Assembly: GCF_030272615.1 (NCBI RefSeq)
Contig: NC_081409.1
Span: 238,045,832 to 238,109,831, forward strand
Direction: 5' to 3'
DNA: 64,000 nucleotides
DNA from: Cryptomeria japonica
Lineage: Eukaryota > Streptophyta > Pinopsida > Cupressales > Cupressaceae
A program made the position numbers and the translations under genes. Below are positions 43,798-54,457 of the stretch, in pieces; the stretch's first letter is position 1; every line of letters begins with the position of its first letter. The notes below the pieces were generated by a model. That model was not told the DNA's origin. It made no database searches and saw only the letters and a list, made by a program, of their open reading frames with translations.

Positions 43798-46700
43798 ATG
43801 AAGTCCACCCTGCACCTGTTCGGGAATGTTTTTAGTCTTGCATGTACAGAGCCCATAGTCAGCGCTACTGACCTTAAACGGGAAAAACTTGAAGTTTTAA
43901 AAGAAAGAGTATTCAAGGGAATTGATGGTTCCTTTGGTGTAGAAGTTTTGAGCAGTGGTCTCATAGAGGCGACAACCTTTCCCCCAGCTATTCCATGCCC
44001 AGAATTAGTTAGGGAATGTATCGCTAGATATGATCCAACCTCCAAAACTATCAGGAGAGACAATGGTGAAACCCTCCTTACCATTAAACGCGAAGCAATT
44101 TCCTCCGTCTTCAAGCTACCTAACTACCAGTTCTCAAAATTTTCTCTCGCCTAATCAATCATCGAGTTCAACGTAGACAGAACCGGCACCGAAATAACGT
44201 AGCAAAATATTAGCTGAAGGTTCCCCAAAGGGGTGGTTCCAGATTGCCCAAGATTCCCAATAAGAATCATATGCTGCCTCATATTCATCATGTCATGCTA
44301 CTGTTGCACCGAGTCAGAGGCTCTACAGAAGCCTACAGTTTCGACGACTGGATTTATTGCTATGTGCAGCTGGTGTTAGAAGGGAAGCAATATCTTGATT
44401 GGGCGGAGTTGATTGCCAATTCAATGAGGGAGCAGCTGAGTATGGCCAAACAGTTTAAGCAGTATTTCTTCATGTCTTCGTATCTTATATACTGTTTGGC
44501 ATGTGTTAAGGAGATAGTTGGAATACCTAGATAGCTCACTGAGGAGGAGGTCCCTGTATATGATTTTTACCCCATGTTGCAAAAGGATAATGCCTTGCAG
44601 GACTTTAGGAGGGTACACAATGCTTTTCTGGGGGATTTGTGCTACGAATTGAATAATATGAAAACCAAAAGAATCTCTGAGGATGCACAAGAATTGGTAA
44701 AGAGGTTTGGCAACTTCTTTATCCAGTTTCCTCGCTTCTGCTATATAAGGATAGGCAGTTTTGAGGAAGAGCCCTTCAAGCTTCCTCATTTTTGTTCAGA
44801 CTGTTTTGTTTTAGTAGAGATATGTAGGCAGCTGACTACTGTGATTAAAAAGGTGCAGCCCAGGGACAAATGGGAGGGTCATTTTCCCATTCAGTTAGGT
44901 ATGCTATCCTGCAGTTCAATGTCAGACGCTTTGAGTATTGGAGTGGACCTGAAGAACTTCAATTTTCCCCTATACCATGAAAGGAAAGGTTTTGATAATA
45001 AGGGTTTCTCTCAAATTCTTGGTCTAATGTCGTATCTCCCAATGTCGCAATTAGAAGACTTCTGGGAAGATTGTAGTGATGAACTCAAGGTGTTCAAAAG
45101 GGGAAACATGGGGATGGTATTAGATCAAGTCATTTTATTGCAGGTAAAACTTGACATAAATGGGCTTGAAGAAGATTATCTAGAATTGTTTGAACCTGGA
45201 TACTTAGCTCAAGCCGAAACCGAAGTGTCTTGTATCAATTGGGCTGAGGAAGAAGAGGATGATATATAGCTGAAAACCAAAAGGGTTTTGGAAAGAACCG
45301 CAGAATGGGTTGAAAGGAAGAAAGCAGTGAAATTAGGCACCAAGTCTAATTCTGCAAGAAGTAATGAGGTTACTCTGCGTTCACCAAAGCGTTTTTCTAA
45401 TAATGCTTCTATGCCTATTCATGCAGGTAAGGATAAAAAGTCGCGCTAGGTTAGGCACAAGTCTAATCCAGATTTGGATTTCCATACTCCTCGACATACC
45501 TAGTCACGAAGTGCTGCTTAGAGAAGGATGGATCAAGCTAAGGATACAGAGGTGAAGATTAAGATTCTTGACGCCCAGATATATGAAGTTTAAGATCTAG
45601 ACAGTGACATTACTAATGCCATGGATTCTCATGCAGTTACCGTAGCTATGACACAACCCTCCAAAGCGATCGAAGGAGCAACTAGTTCCGGTGCAACTCC
45701 TAAGTGGCTGACTACCTCAGTGAACAAAAACGGAGTTCCATTCCTGTGACTATTCCAATCCAAGATATGGTCGCTAAGTACATAGAAAAGGGCCCCAAGC
45801 CAAAAAGGTTCAAAACAACTACTCGACTAGATAGAGATGAAGGGACCAGAAAGTGGGTTGCCGAGATTGCCTCATACAAGCCCAAGGGAGAGGACAAGGA
45901 AATCAATGCAGAAGATTTTGAGGTCACTAGGGTGGAGCTGGGAAACATGAGTAGAGATTTAGATAACCATTTCTTCCAGGTATCCGCAAAGAAAATGCTC
46001 ACCAGGTCAAAGAAAGATGGGCGAGAAAAGAGAGAGCTAAAGCGACATATAAGCATCCTTGCTCAATTCATTGACAACATCAGTTGCTTTGGAGCACTTC
46101 CTATATCTCATGTTACAGAGAGTTTTGATCCTTCTTCACCAAAGAATAAGAAGCTAATGAGTCAGGTTCAATGAGCTAAAAGCATTGAGGAGGCTGTTGA
46201 AAGATGGATTGAAGGAGTGATCAAAGACGGGGAAAAGTATATAATGAAATCCCGGAAATTATGTGATGAGATGCAGAGTCTTATTGCCGAGATTCAAAAC
46301 CATCTTTTGCCATGAGAAAAAGAGGAACACAAATGGGAGAATGTCTTGCCGATGTTCACTAAAGTAGAAGAACATGGGGCTACCAGATTTTTGATGGAAC
46401 ATTCAATCAAACTGGTAACAGATGAATGTCAACTCTTCATGTTGAAAAAGATCATAATGTGGCGGGTGCTAACCTTCAAATCTGTGATCTCCGATGCTAA
46501 GACTTATGTGTATGAACTCCAAGATCTTCAATGCAGTTTACTTAATGACAACAAAGTAGTTAACCCTGATCATGATTGGCAATTGGGGATTTGCGGGCTG
46601 AACACACAGGATGCGATAAAAGTTTTCCAAATATACATGGAGAAAATCAAAGCCAAGGGAAATTTCACTCCTGAGGATATAACACAGGTTGCTCGGATTG

Positions 46701-46897
46701 AGTCCATGATGTTTATTGGTAACGATTAATTACCTAAACATGCCGAAAAGATGGTAAAGCACCGGTGGAACAAGGAATCGGCGAAGGCAAAGCTCAATGC
46801 GATGAAGGTTTCGAACCAAGCAATAATCTAGGAACTCACAACTGCCCATGACACCCAGGAAAGCAGAGAAGAAGATGATGATGGGAAAGCAACATAA
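43798..46897 (+). pseudogene. Decayed unknown frame inside the 3' LTR
   Basis: Second copy of the LTR frame, from ATG 43798 to 46897. It carries a private 1-bp deletion near 44190 (gaccggcacc) and private TAGs (for example at 45267). It shares with the left copy the TAG at 44211, the stop near 44532, the -1 shift near 45704, the TGA at 46172, and the stops near 46727 and 46839. The best open piece is 44574-45269 (231 codons). It lies directly downstream of integrase, the place where an env-like gene would be in a retrovirus-type layout; no signal peptide or membrane segment was seen. Confidence 0.7.
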
Positions 46898-47782
46898 TGC
46901 ATTGATCAAGGCCCTGTTTTATACGTGTTTTTCATGTTTATGCAAAAGACTTCGGGACATCTGTCCCAATTTTACTCTATTAGTTTCATAAGTGTTTCAG
47001 AGGAGGTCGAGTTTTCAGGGAGACCTCCTCTGTTCGAAAAGTATAAATTAGACTAAGATGGAGGAAATAGGGGTTAGATTTTTGTTAGAATTTTGTTAGT
47101 TTTTACTTAGTCTCTTCTTGTTTTGTAAAGTTCGGTTTTGTTGAAGGAAGTGATTAGATTTTAAAAGATCTGGAGTTGGAACGGAATTTATAGATGTATT
47201 GATTGTGTCTTTGTTACATGAAAGATATATATATAAAGGATCATACTGTTTTGGGGGAAAGAAAACCTTTGAGTTTTGAATCTGTGTCATGGCATATCTT
47301 TGTATATGTTGATCTGATTAAATGATAGTGATGATCTTTCTGATACAGAATGTTATTTCTTTTATGAATTTCCTTCTTGTGAGTTTTTAAAGGATGTGTG
47401 TGTTTGAAAAGAGACTTTGTCGCTCTTATCTGTTTTATGTACTGCAAAACTGGTGCTCTGAACTTTGTTTCAGTCACTTCTTTTTCTCATGTTGAAGCAT
47501 TTAGGAAGCTTATTTTTCTCTGAACTATGTGTAAAACATTAGCCTCTCATCAAAAGAATGAAGTAGGCAGCCTTACATGCTTTCAGGTTAAAAGCACACC
47601 AGTTGGAAATTATTTAGATTATTCCCCGAATAACTAATAGAGGGAGCTGTACCTATGAAAAAATTCAGAGGGAAGTAGTATATTACACTTACCCAACTGT
47701 TCAGTTGAACTTTTGTCTTTTAAAGAAGGCAACAGAGTTTGCGATTAATTATTTTGAACAAAGGCAAATCCGTTCACTAACA

Positions 47783-48120
47783 TAGTCATAGTTTGTCTGT
47801 ATGCCACTTGGTGCAGATGAAAATACAAGATTTCCAACATACATCATCCCCACACGAACATAGCCTCATCCATCACCTAGCCCTTTCTCTAGGCGAGGCA
47901 ACAAACATGAGACCTCATCCCCAATATTAATTCATGTCCTCCTCCTTCTCCTCCACGTCCTCCTTCTACATGCCCTTCATCATTTGTGTCCTCCTCTTTT
48001 TTCCTCCTCCTTAATGTCCTTCCTCTTCATCTTTGTCTTCCCCCTCTCTCCATCCTCTGTGAGGTTTGAACCTTTGTGGAAACATTAACATTGCCATGAT
48101 TTCACCATCATATTGTGGGG
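47783..48120 (-). pseudogene. Probable upstream half of the frame split by the Tat element
   Basis: The minus strand from about 48120 is purine-rich and reads an Arg/Gly/Glu-rich low-complexity stretch, then GNLVFSSAPSGIQTNYD up to the Tat target site at 47787. Direction matches the decayed frame at 31783-30270 on the other side of the insertion. Joining is inferred from the shared target duplication and orientation only. Confidence 0.35.
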
Positions 48121-48450
48121 TCAAACCCAATTTTTCAAAGGATTTATTGGAAGGAGTATTGGATTTAAAGAAAATATAAATTAGCTATAATTTTTTATTA
48201 GGGTTTTGAAAGGGCCCATAACCTTGTATAGAAATAGTGAAAGAGAGCTAAAATAAATTCAGAATGATAGAATATAAAAAATGGGTAAAACATCAAGCTA
48301 AAAAATATCTTAAAATGAAATTAGTAAAATTTTCACCCAAAGGATAATTAGGTGTTTTCTTCAATACAATGTCCTACATATCTACAAAGAAGGAAATGGA
48401 GTTGTTTATATGGTAGAAAATGCTTGTTTGAATTTTAAAAAATTTATCCT
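48121..48450. other. A/T-rich spacer, nothing recognised
   Basis: No coding or repeat structure seen between the decayed frame and the Copia-like LTR. Confidence 0.5.
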
Positions 48451-48905
48451 ATTGGTGTAATTGAGGTATTTTACCTTGGTTATTTCTCACCTAGGTCCTA
48501 ATTACACATCACTTAAGCTTACTTAGGGAACCACATAGGAGTTGTTGGAGCATCTCCACTTTAGGTGGACCGATATTGCTGTCATTTATACTTTACATGG
48601 TGTCTCCACCTTTAGTGCACTTATCATTATCATATCCACCTTCTGTGGTTGCACTTTTCCACCTTTGGTGGGTGATCCACCTTTTATGGTGTTATCACAC
48701 TATCACTTTTCCACTTTAGGTGACATGATAGGTTATCTCTCTTTGTCTCATGTGATAAGATTATGACACTTTTCATAATCTGATGCACTCCCATGTTCTC
48801 ATCTAAGCTATATAACCAAGGCATCTCTTATGAAATAATCATTCATTGATCATCCAATTGATCTATTTGTATTGCATCATTGATGAGAATATAGTTTATT
48901 CTTGT
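48450..48905 (+). repeat. Diverged Copia LTR (same lineage as 5094-9061)
   Basis: Shares with the LTRs at 8599-9061 (minus) and 63770-64000 (plus) the order ttggtgtaatt, acttaag.ttacttagg, repeated tccacctttggtg-type words, gggtgatccacct and a TATA box ctatataa (48808-48815). It contains extra ccaccttt-type repeats. Ends are approximate and no target duplication was found. Probably a solo or truncated LTR. Confidence 0.55.
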
Positions 48906-50254
48906 CATATTGTTTCTCTTTTGTAGAAATCAATCTTGACAATGACCCCATGGTTTGTGTTGTTGAGAGCCTTGGTGGGATTAAAAGTTGTTTTCTTTGT
49001 AGGCATGAGGGGCACATTCAAGGGAATTGCCTTGTTTTATCAAAGCACAAACCAATTGTCAAGTCAAATGTTGCCTTTGGTAGTGCACACTTTGAGCATT
49101 CTATTAGTAAGTCTACCCTTCCTCTTCATTATTTGCCCCATTTTGCATCAGATAATAAACAAAGGCCAATTATAAAGAGCCTCAATTCACTCAAGGAAGT
49201 GGTGAGGGTTGCAATTATCACCCCACCTAATGACCTCCCCACCCTCGAGGAGTCTACTAAGTTTAACGTTTCTAATGTGGACCCCCCCTCCCCCCCCCCC
49301 CCCACTCAACCATTTTTGTTTCGTTGTCTCAGATTAATGAGCCTAAAGAGAATTAATTCGATGAATTTGTTCATCCCAAGGTTCTTAAGCTAGAAATAAG
49401 AAATCCCTTGACAACTTGCACTAGAGAGGCTAAAAAAGACTAAGCCCGCTATTTGATGGAGGTGTCACAATCTATTGTTGACCATGCATCTCTTGCAAAC
49501 GCTACCTTTGCCCTTATGGATGATGATTCTCAACCTCTACCACAGGTGGATAGTGTGATTGAGGAGGATAATCGATCCTTTGTTAAATATGTATTTAGGG
49601 GTATCAAAGATAGGATATGTTTTAGTATGATGTTGAGTGAGTCAGATAACTTGGTTAATCCCAAGGGGAGGGATGACCCCTAAAAACCCACAAATAATTT
49701 CACTACTCATGTGAAATATGAGATGGAGATACCTCAAGAAAGTGAGATTGGAAAATGTCCCCCCTACTTGGTGATGACTAGATTACCCTCTACCCAAATT
49801 TGTGATAGCTTATCTCCTGGCAATGATAGTCAGAACTCTTGATTTAACAATGATAATGCATTCCTTGAGATTATCAGTACGGATCCTCTCATCAGAAATA
49901 AGATTTCCAATAAGGACCATGGCTTGGCCATAGTTCCATATGACAAGTCTAGGATGAGCTATAGTGTCATTGACATTGAAGCTCACTGATAAGAGTCAGA
50001 CTTGGAAACCAAGTCTATGTCTAGTGACCCGACCACTAAAGAGGAGCAATATCTAGGTCAAGATCTAAGGAAAGACAAAAGAATATTATGAAGTTTTGAT
50101 CCTCGCTGGAAATGGTTTGTTCACTAAGGCTAAGAGAAAGAGGGGAAGACCCAAAGGAAAACATTCTCCTTTCCCTAACAGGAAGGACAACAATAAAGAT
50201 ATTCCTAAATGTTATGATAGCTTCAAGGTTGCTATTAAAGATATCATTATCTAA
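48902..50254 (+). pseudogene. LINE ORF1 (zinc knuckle to basic tail), 5'-truncated
   Basis: Plus-strand L1-type ORF1 lacking most of the DUF4283 domain. A knuckle CFLCRHEGHIQGNC (C-x2-C-x4-H-x4-C) lies at about 48992-49035. A long C-run (49283-49303) coincides with a frame change; the frame then continues through 49453-49683 (SQSIVDHASLANATFALMDD) and further broken sequence. It ends in a basic block KAKRKRGRPKGKH (about 50128-50160) with an AT-hook-like RGRP core. The stop TAA (50252-50254) overlaps the ATG of the endonuclease frame (TAATG). Confidence 0.7.
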
Positions 50255-50967
50255 TGTTTCTGATGGTTCTGAGTTGCATCTCTTGGAATGTTAGGGGAAT
50301 TGAATCCCTAGACAAGAAACATGTGGTCAAGATATTCTTGAATAAGCATCAATAGACTGATATTATTCTTCTTTAGGAAGTAAAAGCCACCCATTTCATT
50401 GAAGATGTGAATCTTACATCTGGAAAGATGCTCTGTAGTTTCCTACCAAACATAGCAAAGGTAAAGGGGGAGTTGTGATTCTGATTTGGGAAAAAATGGG
50501 GTAATAAGGTCATTGATAATGGCTCCTCCCCATGTAACAGGGCTGTGTGGGCCATTATTTATCTTCAATACTCTAAAATTGATGTTTGTTCCCTGTATGC
50601 CTCTAACGATTACATAGATAGGATTGAATTATGGAAGTGGTTGTGTATTGTCTCGAACATCCCTTGGATTGTTGGAGGAGACTTTAATATGATTGAGCAT
50701 CAGGTTGACAAACTAGGTGGCCTGAATTTTGATTAGAAGAGTGGTGAAAGGCTATACTGGTCCAAAATGAAGGAAAAATTAGATTGTTTGTGTGAAGTGG
50801 ATAATTGGATCCTAGTGACTCCCGACCTAGGAGAGAGAAAGGAAGCCACTAGGATGATTTTCACTTGGAGATACTTTACGCTGAAAAGAGGGGTTGAATC
50901 CACTAGATCCAAATCCAAGGGAAACAAGGATGTGAATTCTAAGTGGATTGCAAGTGTTGGAGTGTGA
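50254..50967 (+). pseudogene. LINE ORF2, endonuclease domain only
   Basis: Apurinic-type endonuclease of an L1-like LINE: CISWNVRGIES at the start, a worn LL-stop-EVKA (metal-binding Glu region, TAG where Gln is expected), a frame change near 50500, then WIVGGDFNMIEH (Asp/Asn active-site motif) and FTWRYF. Stops at 50351, 50373 and 50734. The frame ends abruptly at about 50964, where the reverse-oriented LTR begins; RT is missing. Confidence 0.8.
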
Positions 50968-51954
50968 TTTACCCTCTTTTGTAAATGAGAAAGTTGAGTT
51001 GTTGACTATGCAGAAAAGAGAGAGGAAATGAGTGAAATGAGGAGCTACCAGTTTGGGATCATGCTGTAATTTCGAATCTGAGCTAATTAGACTGATACGG
51101 ATCTGCCTTGCAAATTTGGAGAAAATTCGTCAGGACTGTGGCAGGAATGAACATAGTCCTCCACAAAATCCGCGAAACGAAAAGGGTTCTTTCGTCTCTG
51201 CAAATGAAGTCCAAACCTATAATTATAGTTGCGCACCTACAACCTACACACATAAAAGAGAGGGAGAAGGTTTGTGGATAGGGGTTTGCCAAACCCTGGT
51301 TGAGGAATCAACCTTGAAAGAAAGTAATTGCAAATGCTTGAATGTAAACAGTGGAAACATATACCTTGTAGATCTGAAATTTGTCGATGATGATTGCTTT
51401 GCTTCTTGAATGTAATCACAAGTGTTGCATGAAATGACATGTAACATGACAAAACCCTAGCACATACACATGCTTGCAAATGAATGTTGTAATGTTGCTC
51501 CAATGGATGAATGGAGAAGACTTGAATTCTTAAATGCTTGATGATGTATATCTTCACCTATGCTTGCTTATCATCCCTTCACTTGAAATTTGCCTCTCAT
51601 TCCTGCCTATGCAAATGAGAAAACCAACTCCCTTTTATACATGCTTCTTGAAGATTAATTCATCTCATAAAAGGCCGACATTGGGGAGATTTAGGATCCC
51701 TAAGTGCAAATGGGGCCCGGGGGACCTATCTTCATGGGGCCACTCTAAGAGGGTGGGACAGGGGCACCACGCCCCTGTCCTGCCCCATCTTGGGGCCCGG
51801 ACAGGGTCCTGAGGCTATCGCAGGGCTCAAACAGGAAGAGGTCAAGGGGTGAAAATGTAGAAAGAGGTCTTGGTCAAAAAGGAGGGTGCCATCGCCAAGG
51901 CGAGGACCTCAAATGTGGTTAAAATTGCAGGAGGCGCAATTTTATGATATTATA
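50964..51954 (-). repeat. Diverged LTR related to the gag-only element
   Basis: The minus strand matches the plan of the LTRs at 15915 and 22465: start TATAATATCATAAAATTGC (51954), GC hairpin (51780-51756), TATA box GTATAAAAGG (51640-51631), TGTGTGTAGGTTG followed by the recurrent hairpin (51159-51133), and CATTTACAAAAGAGGGTA at the inner end. Hairpin-to-TATA and TATA-to-hairpin distances (about 116 and 472 bp) nearly equal those of the gag-only element (about 122 and 474). The last roughly 230 bp of the LTR are missing. No target duplication was found. Confidence 0.75.
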
Positions 51955-51984
51955 GTTTGACCCCCTTGAAGGGATGAAGAATAA

Positions 51985-52830
51985 TCATGGGTCAATCTAG
52001 TATACTTGGTGTAATTTACAACAAGGAAGGAAAAGGGTCTATTGTAGATAAGACAAACTCTATGTTAATAAAGTTTTTTTATCTTTCAAGCAAGATGAGG
52101 ATGGTACTACGATTACAATATTTCCATATACTTTCAAATCACAATCCTATCAAGGCTCATATTGCATTAAACAACAATGTAGTCTCCCCTACTAAGAGGG
52201 ATGAGAACATTATCCTTAACACCAACATCTTGAAGGACCAAGACATTAAGTGTGCTATATACATGATTAGACAAATTAATAAATGGGATACTCACATCCA
52301 TTTTGTCATTGATAATGGTAGTACCATAAAATTAAAGACATCAATACAAAATAACATAGTGTTGCCTCCTCTGGCCCTAAGCCTTCTACACCTGTTGCTC
52401 CTATTCTGCAACAACAATCTGCTCCTATGTTGTTTTGCAACAACAATTTGCTCCTATTGTGGACAAAAACTCTATGGGGATCTCCTCGCTTGATCCTTCT
52501 TATGCTAGTCCTGATAATAGTATTGTCTAGACTGTTGTTTGTTGTAGGCGGAAAGGTAAGTCTTCCCCCCCCCAAAAAAAAAGCTACTCCATGTCAGGTT
52601 TTGGGTGTTTCTCCCCATTCTTGAGTCTGGTCCTTTTGGGTTGTTACTGGTTCGGTAGGCCTCTAACAGTGGTCTTTTAACTTCTGTTGAAGACCTGTTC
52701 GACCTGAGTTTGTTAAGGGTCAACACTCTTGTTTTGTTGTCTTTCTTTTTTTTCCGCCTATGTGTTGTTTGTATATAAGACCAATACCCTTATTTTACTG
52801 CTTATTTTAATAAAAAACATAAAACAAATA
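51985..52830 (+). pseudogene. LINE ORF1 tail and 3' end (fragment)
   Basis: A 168-codon open frame at 51987-52493 has no clear motif. In a neighbouring frame, 52375-52560 reads a Gln/Pro/Ser-rich tail (PKPSTPVAPILQQQSAP, then DPSYASPDNSIV and CRRKGKS) that resembles LINE ORF1 C-termini. It is followed by T-rich 3' sequence and ttttaataaaaaacataaa near 52806. Relation to the LINE piece at 48902-50967 is unproven. Confidence 0.35.
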
Positions 52831-54418
52831 GAAAAACAAAAAAAAACACTTTTCTCTTTCATAATTACATCCCTTTATCTTGTAACAATAACTCTTAAAA
52901 AAATCATTTTTTTCAGAACTATATTTAAAACAAAAATAAACCCATTAAGAAAGTATCAACTTAGCCTCTCAAAAAACAATATATTTTTTTTTTCACCCAT
53001 CATATTGGCAGAACTCTTGTTAGCGATTCCTGTAAGAAACTATGTTGTTTGCACTAAAAATGTGCTTATTGTTTTAGCTTTAATTTGTTCTTTGGTGTTT
53101 GTTTTATATTGGATTTACAATATGTATGATTATAAATTCATGCTGAGAAGCATTTAAAACAGATAAAAATTACATCAGACAGTGGTAAAAAATAAGAGTC
53201 TAAGATAATAACCATTGGAAAGAACAGTTCATAAGAAAATAGCTACAAACTACAATCCATAAATGAACAAACACAGTCAAGAATAGCCACCCAAAGAAGC
53301 ATCAGGTTCTTTGGTATATTTTGGATTTTTTTAACTCTTTTTTTAACCACCATGAGCACCAAATAGTCTGATACAAGAAGAAAGTAATGAATAATACGAC
53401 AAGTGACGGCAATGTTATATGCAACTTCAGACAAGTTCCGGTAATATCTATGATATTTTATTTCATTTTCCAAGTTTATAGTATTACATTTTTATATAGC
53501 AAATGCTTAGGAGCTTTACACTATTGGACTAACATGAAATAAGACATTTGGAATAGTTTTATTCATACTCAACCTATATAAGAGTTTTAAATAATGATTC
53601 CACTGGTTTTGTCTTGTGTTTGGGATTTTAATGGTTGTTTCACACTTCAATTAGCATTTAATGAGCAGTGAAAATTTCCCTCTCTCATGGAGGAGAATGA
53701 GAATTGCAATTCAATTTCATTAATATCTTTAACTTATTACCATGTGATCTTATAATATTTTTAATTAAATTATGAGTATGAAAATAGTAATTTATATCAT
53801 TTTCATTTTCAATAAATTTATATCTTATTTTTAATTTTGAAAATTTGAAGAAATATCAAATTTATATTAATTTATTAACGTGTGAGATTTAATCTAAGTT
53901 TAAAAAAAGTTGTGTAACAACACATTAAATATGTTGTAATATGTTATTTTTTAAATTGACTTGGAAGAGATGGAATGTAATGATAACAACTATTAGAGTA
54001 CAAAAGTAGCAATAATTAGAATGTTTAGATAGAGAAAACTCAAAATAATAGAAAAATATACTAAATTCAAAATGTAAGATTGAATTATGCAAATATTTCT
54101 AAAGTGATTCAAGAGATCTTTTGTTTGATAATTATATTGCATGAATAAATAAGAGAGACGAAGAGACATTGGGTATTACAAAAAATTCAAACATTCACCT
54201 TCCTATAATTCCTTTTTAAGTAAAACCATGAATGTATCTTGCATTTTTATACTAGAAATGGGCAATACCAATCTAGCTTTTAATTAAAAGCATTAGAAAG
54301 TGGCATGTATCTTTTGAATGTTGAAATATAGTAAGCAAATGAAATGTAATTTTTTTAATATAATTTAAATATGTATATTTTAAATTTTAAAATGATTTGA
54401 AAGTGGTTTTTTTGTAAT
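52831..54418. other. Very A/T-rich DNA, no gene recognised
   Basis: Long A and T runs. A 142-codon frame at 52729-53157 is hydrophobic but explained by T-rich composition. Nothing repeated was found. Confidence 0.5.
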
Positions 54419-54457
54419 TTTTTTTTTTTGTTGTTGAAAAAAGGGGTAAAAATTTAT

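Larger units (their letters stand above)
31784..47782 (+). mobile_element. 16-kb Tat/Ogre-like Ty3 element with coding-type LTRs
   Basis: Complete insertion of 15,999 bp with 5-bp target duplication tagtc (31779-31783 and 47783-47787). LTRs are 4,949 and 4,952 bp, exceptionally long. The primer site TGGCGACTCTGCTGGGGA follows the left LTR. The 6.1-kb internal region encodes gag, protease, an extra RNase H, RT, RNase H and integrase, all broken by stops and frameshifts. LTR pairs differ by 0 to about 7% in 60-bp windows compared by eye. Very long LTRs and a second RNase H point to the Tat/Ogre lineage (family knowledge). The order of domains and the frame in the LTRs are unusual. Confidence 0.92.
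42831..47782 (+). repeat. 3' LTR of the Tat element
   Basis: 4,952 bp starting TGTTACTGCG and ending ...CTAACA, followed by the target duplication tagtc. TATA box at 47224-47239. Carries its own copies of the TTGAAC cluster and of the long frame. Confidence 0.92.

Noticed and set aside
43798-46897. Env-like glycoprotein in the right LTR
   Set aside because: Position suits env, but no signal peptide, membrane segment or cleavage motif was seen; only an unknown frame can be claimed.
52729-53157. 142-codon hydrophobic frame resembling a membrane protein
   Set aside because: Very A/T-rich sequence makes Phe/Ile/Leu/Lys-rich frames by chance; no family motif and no neighbouring signals.
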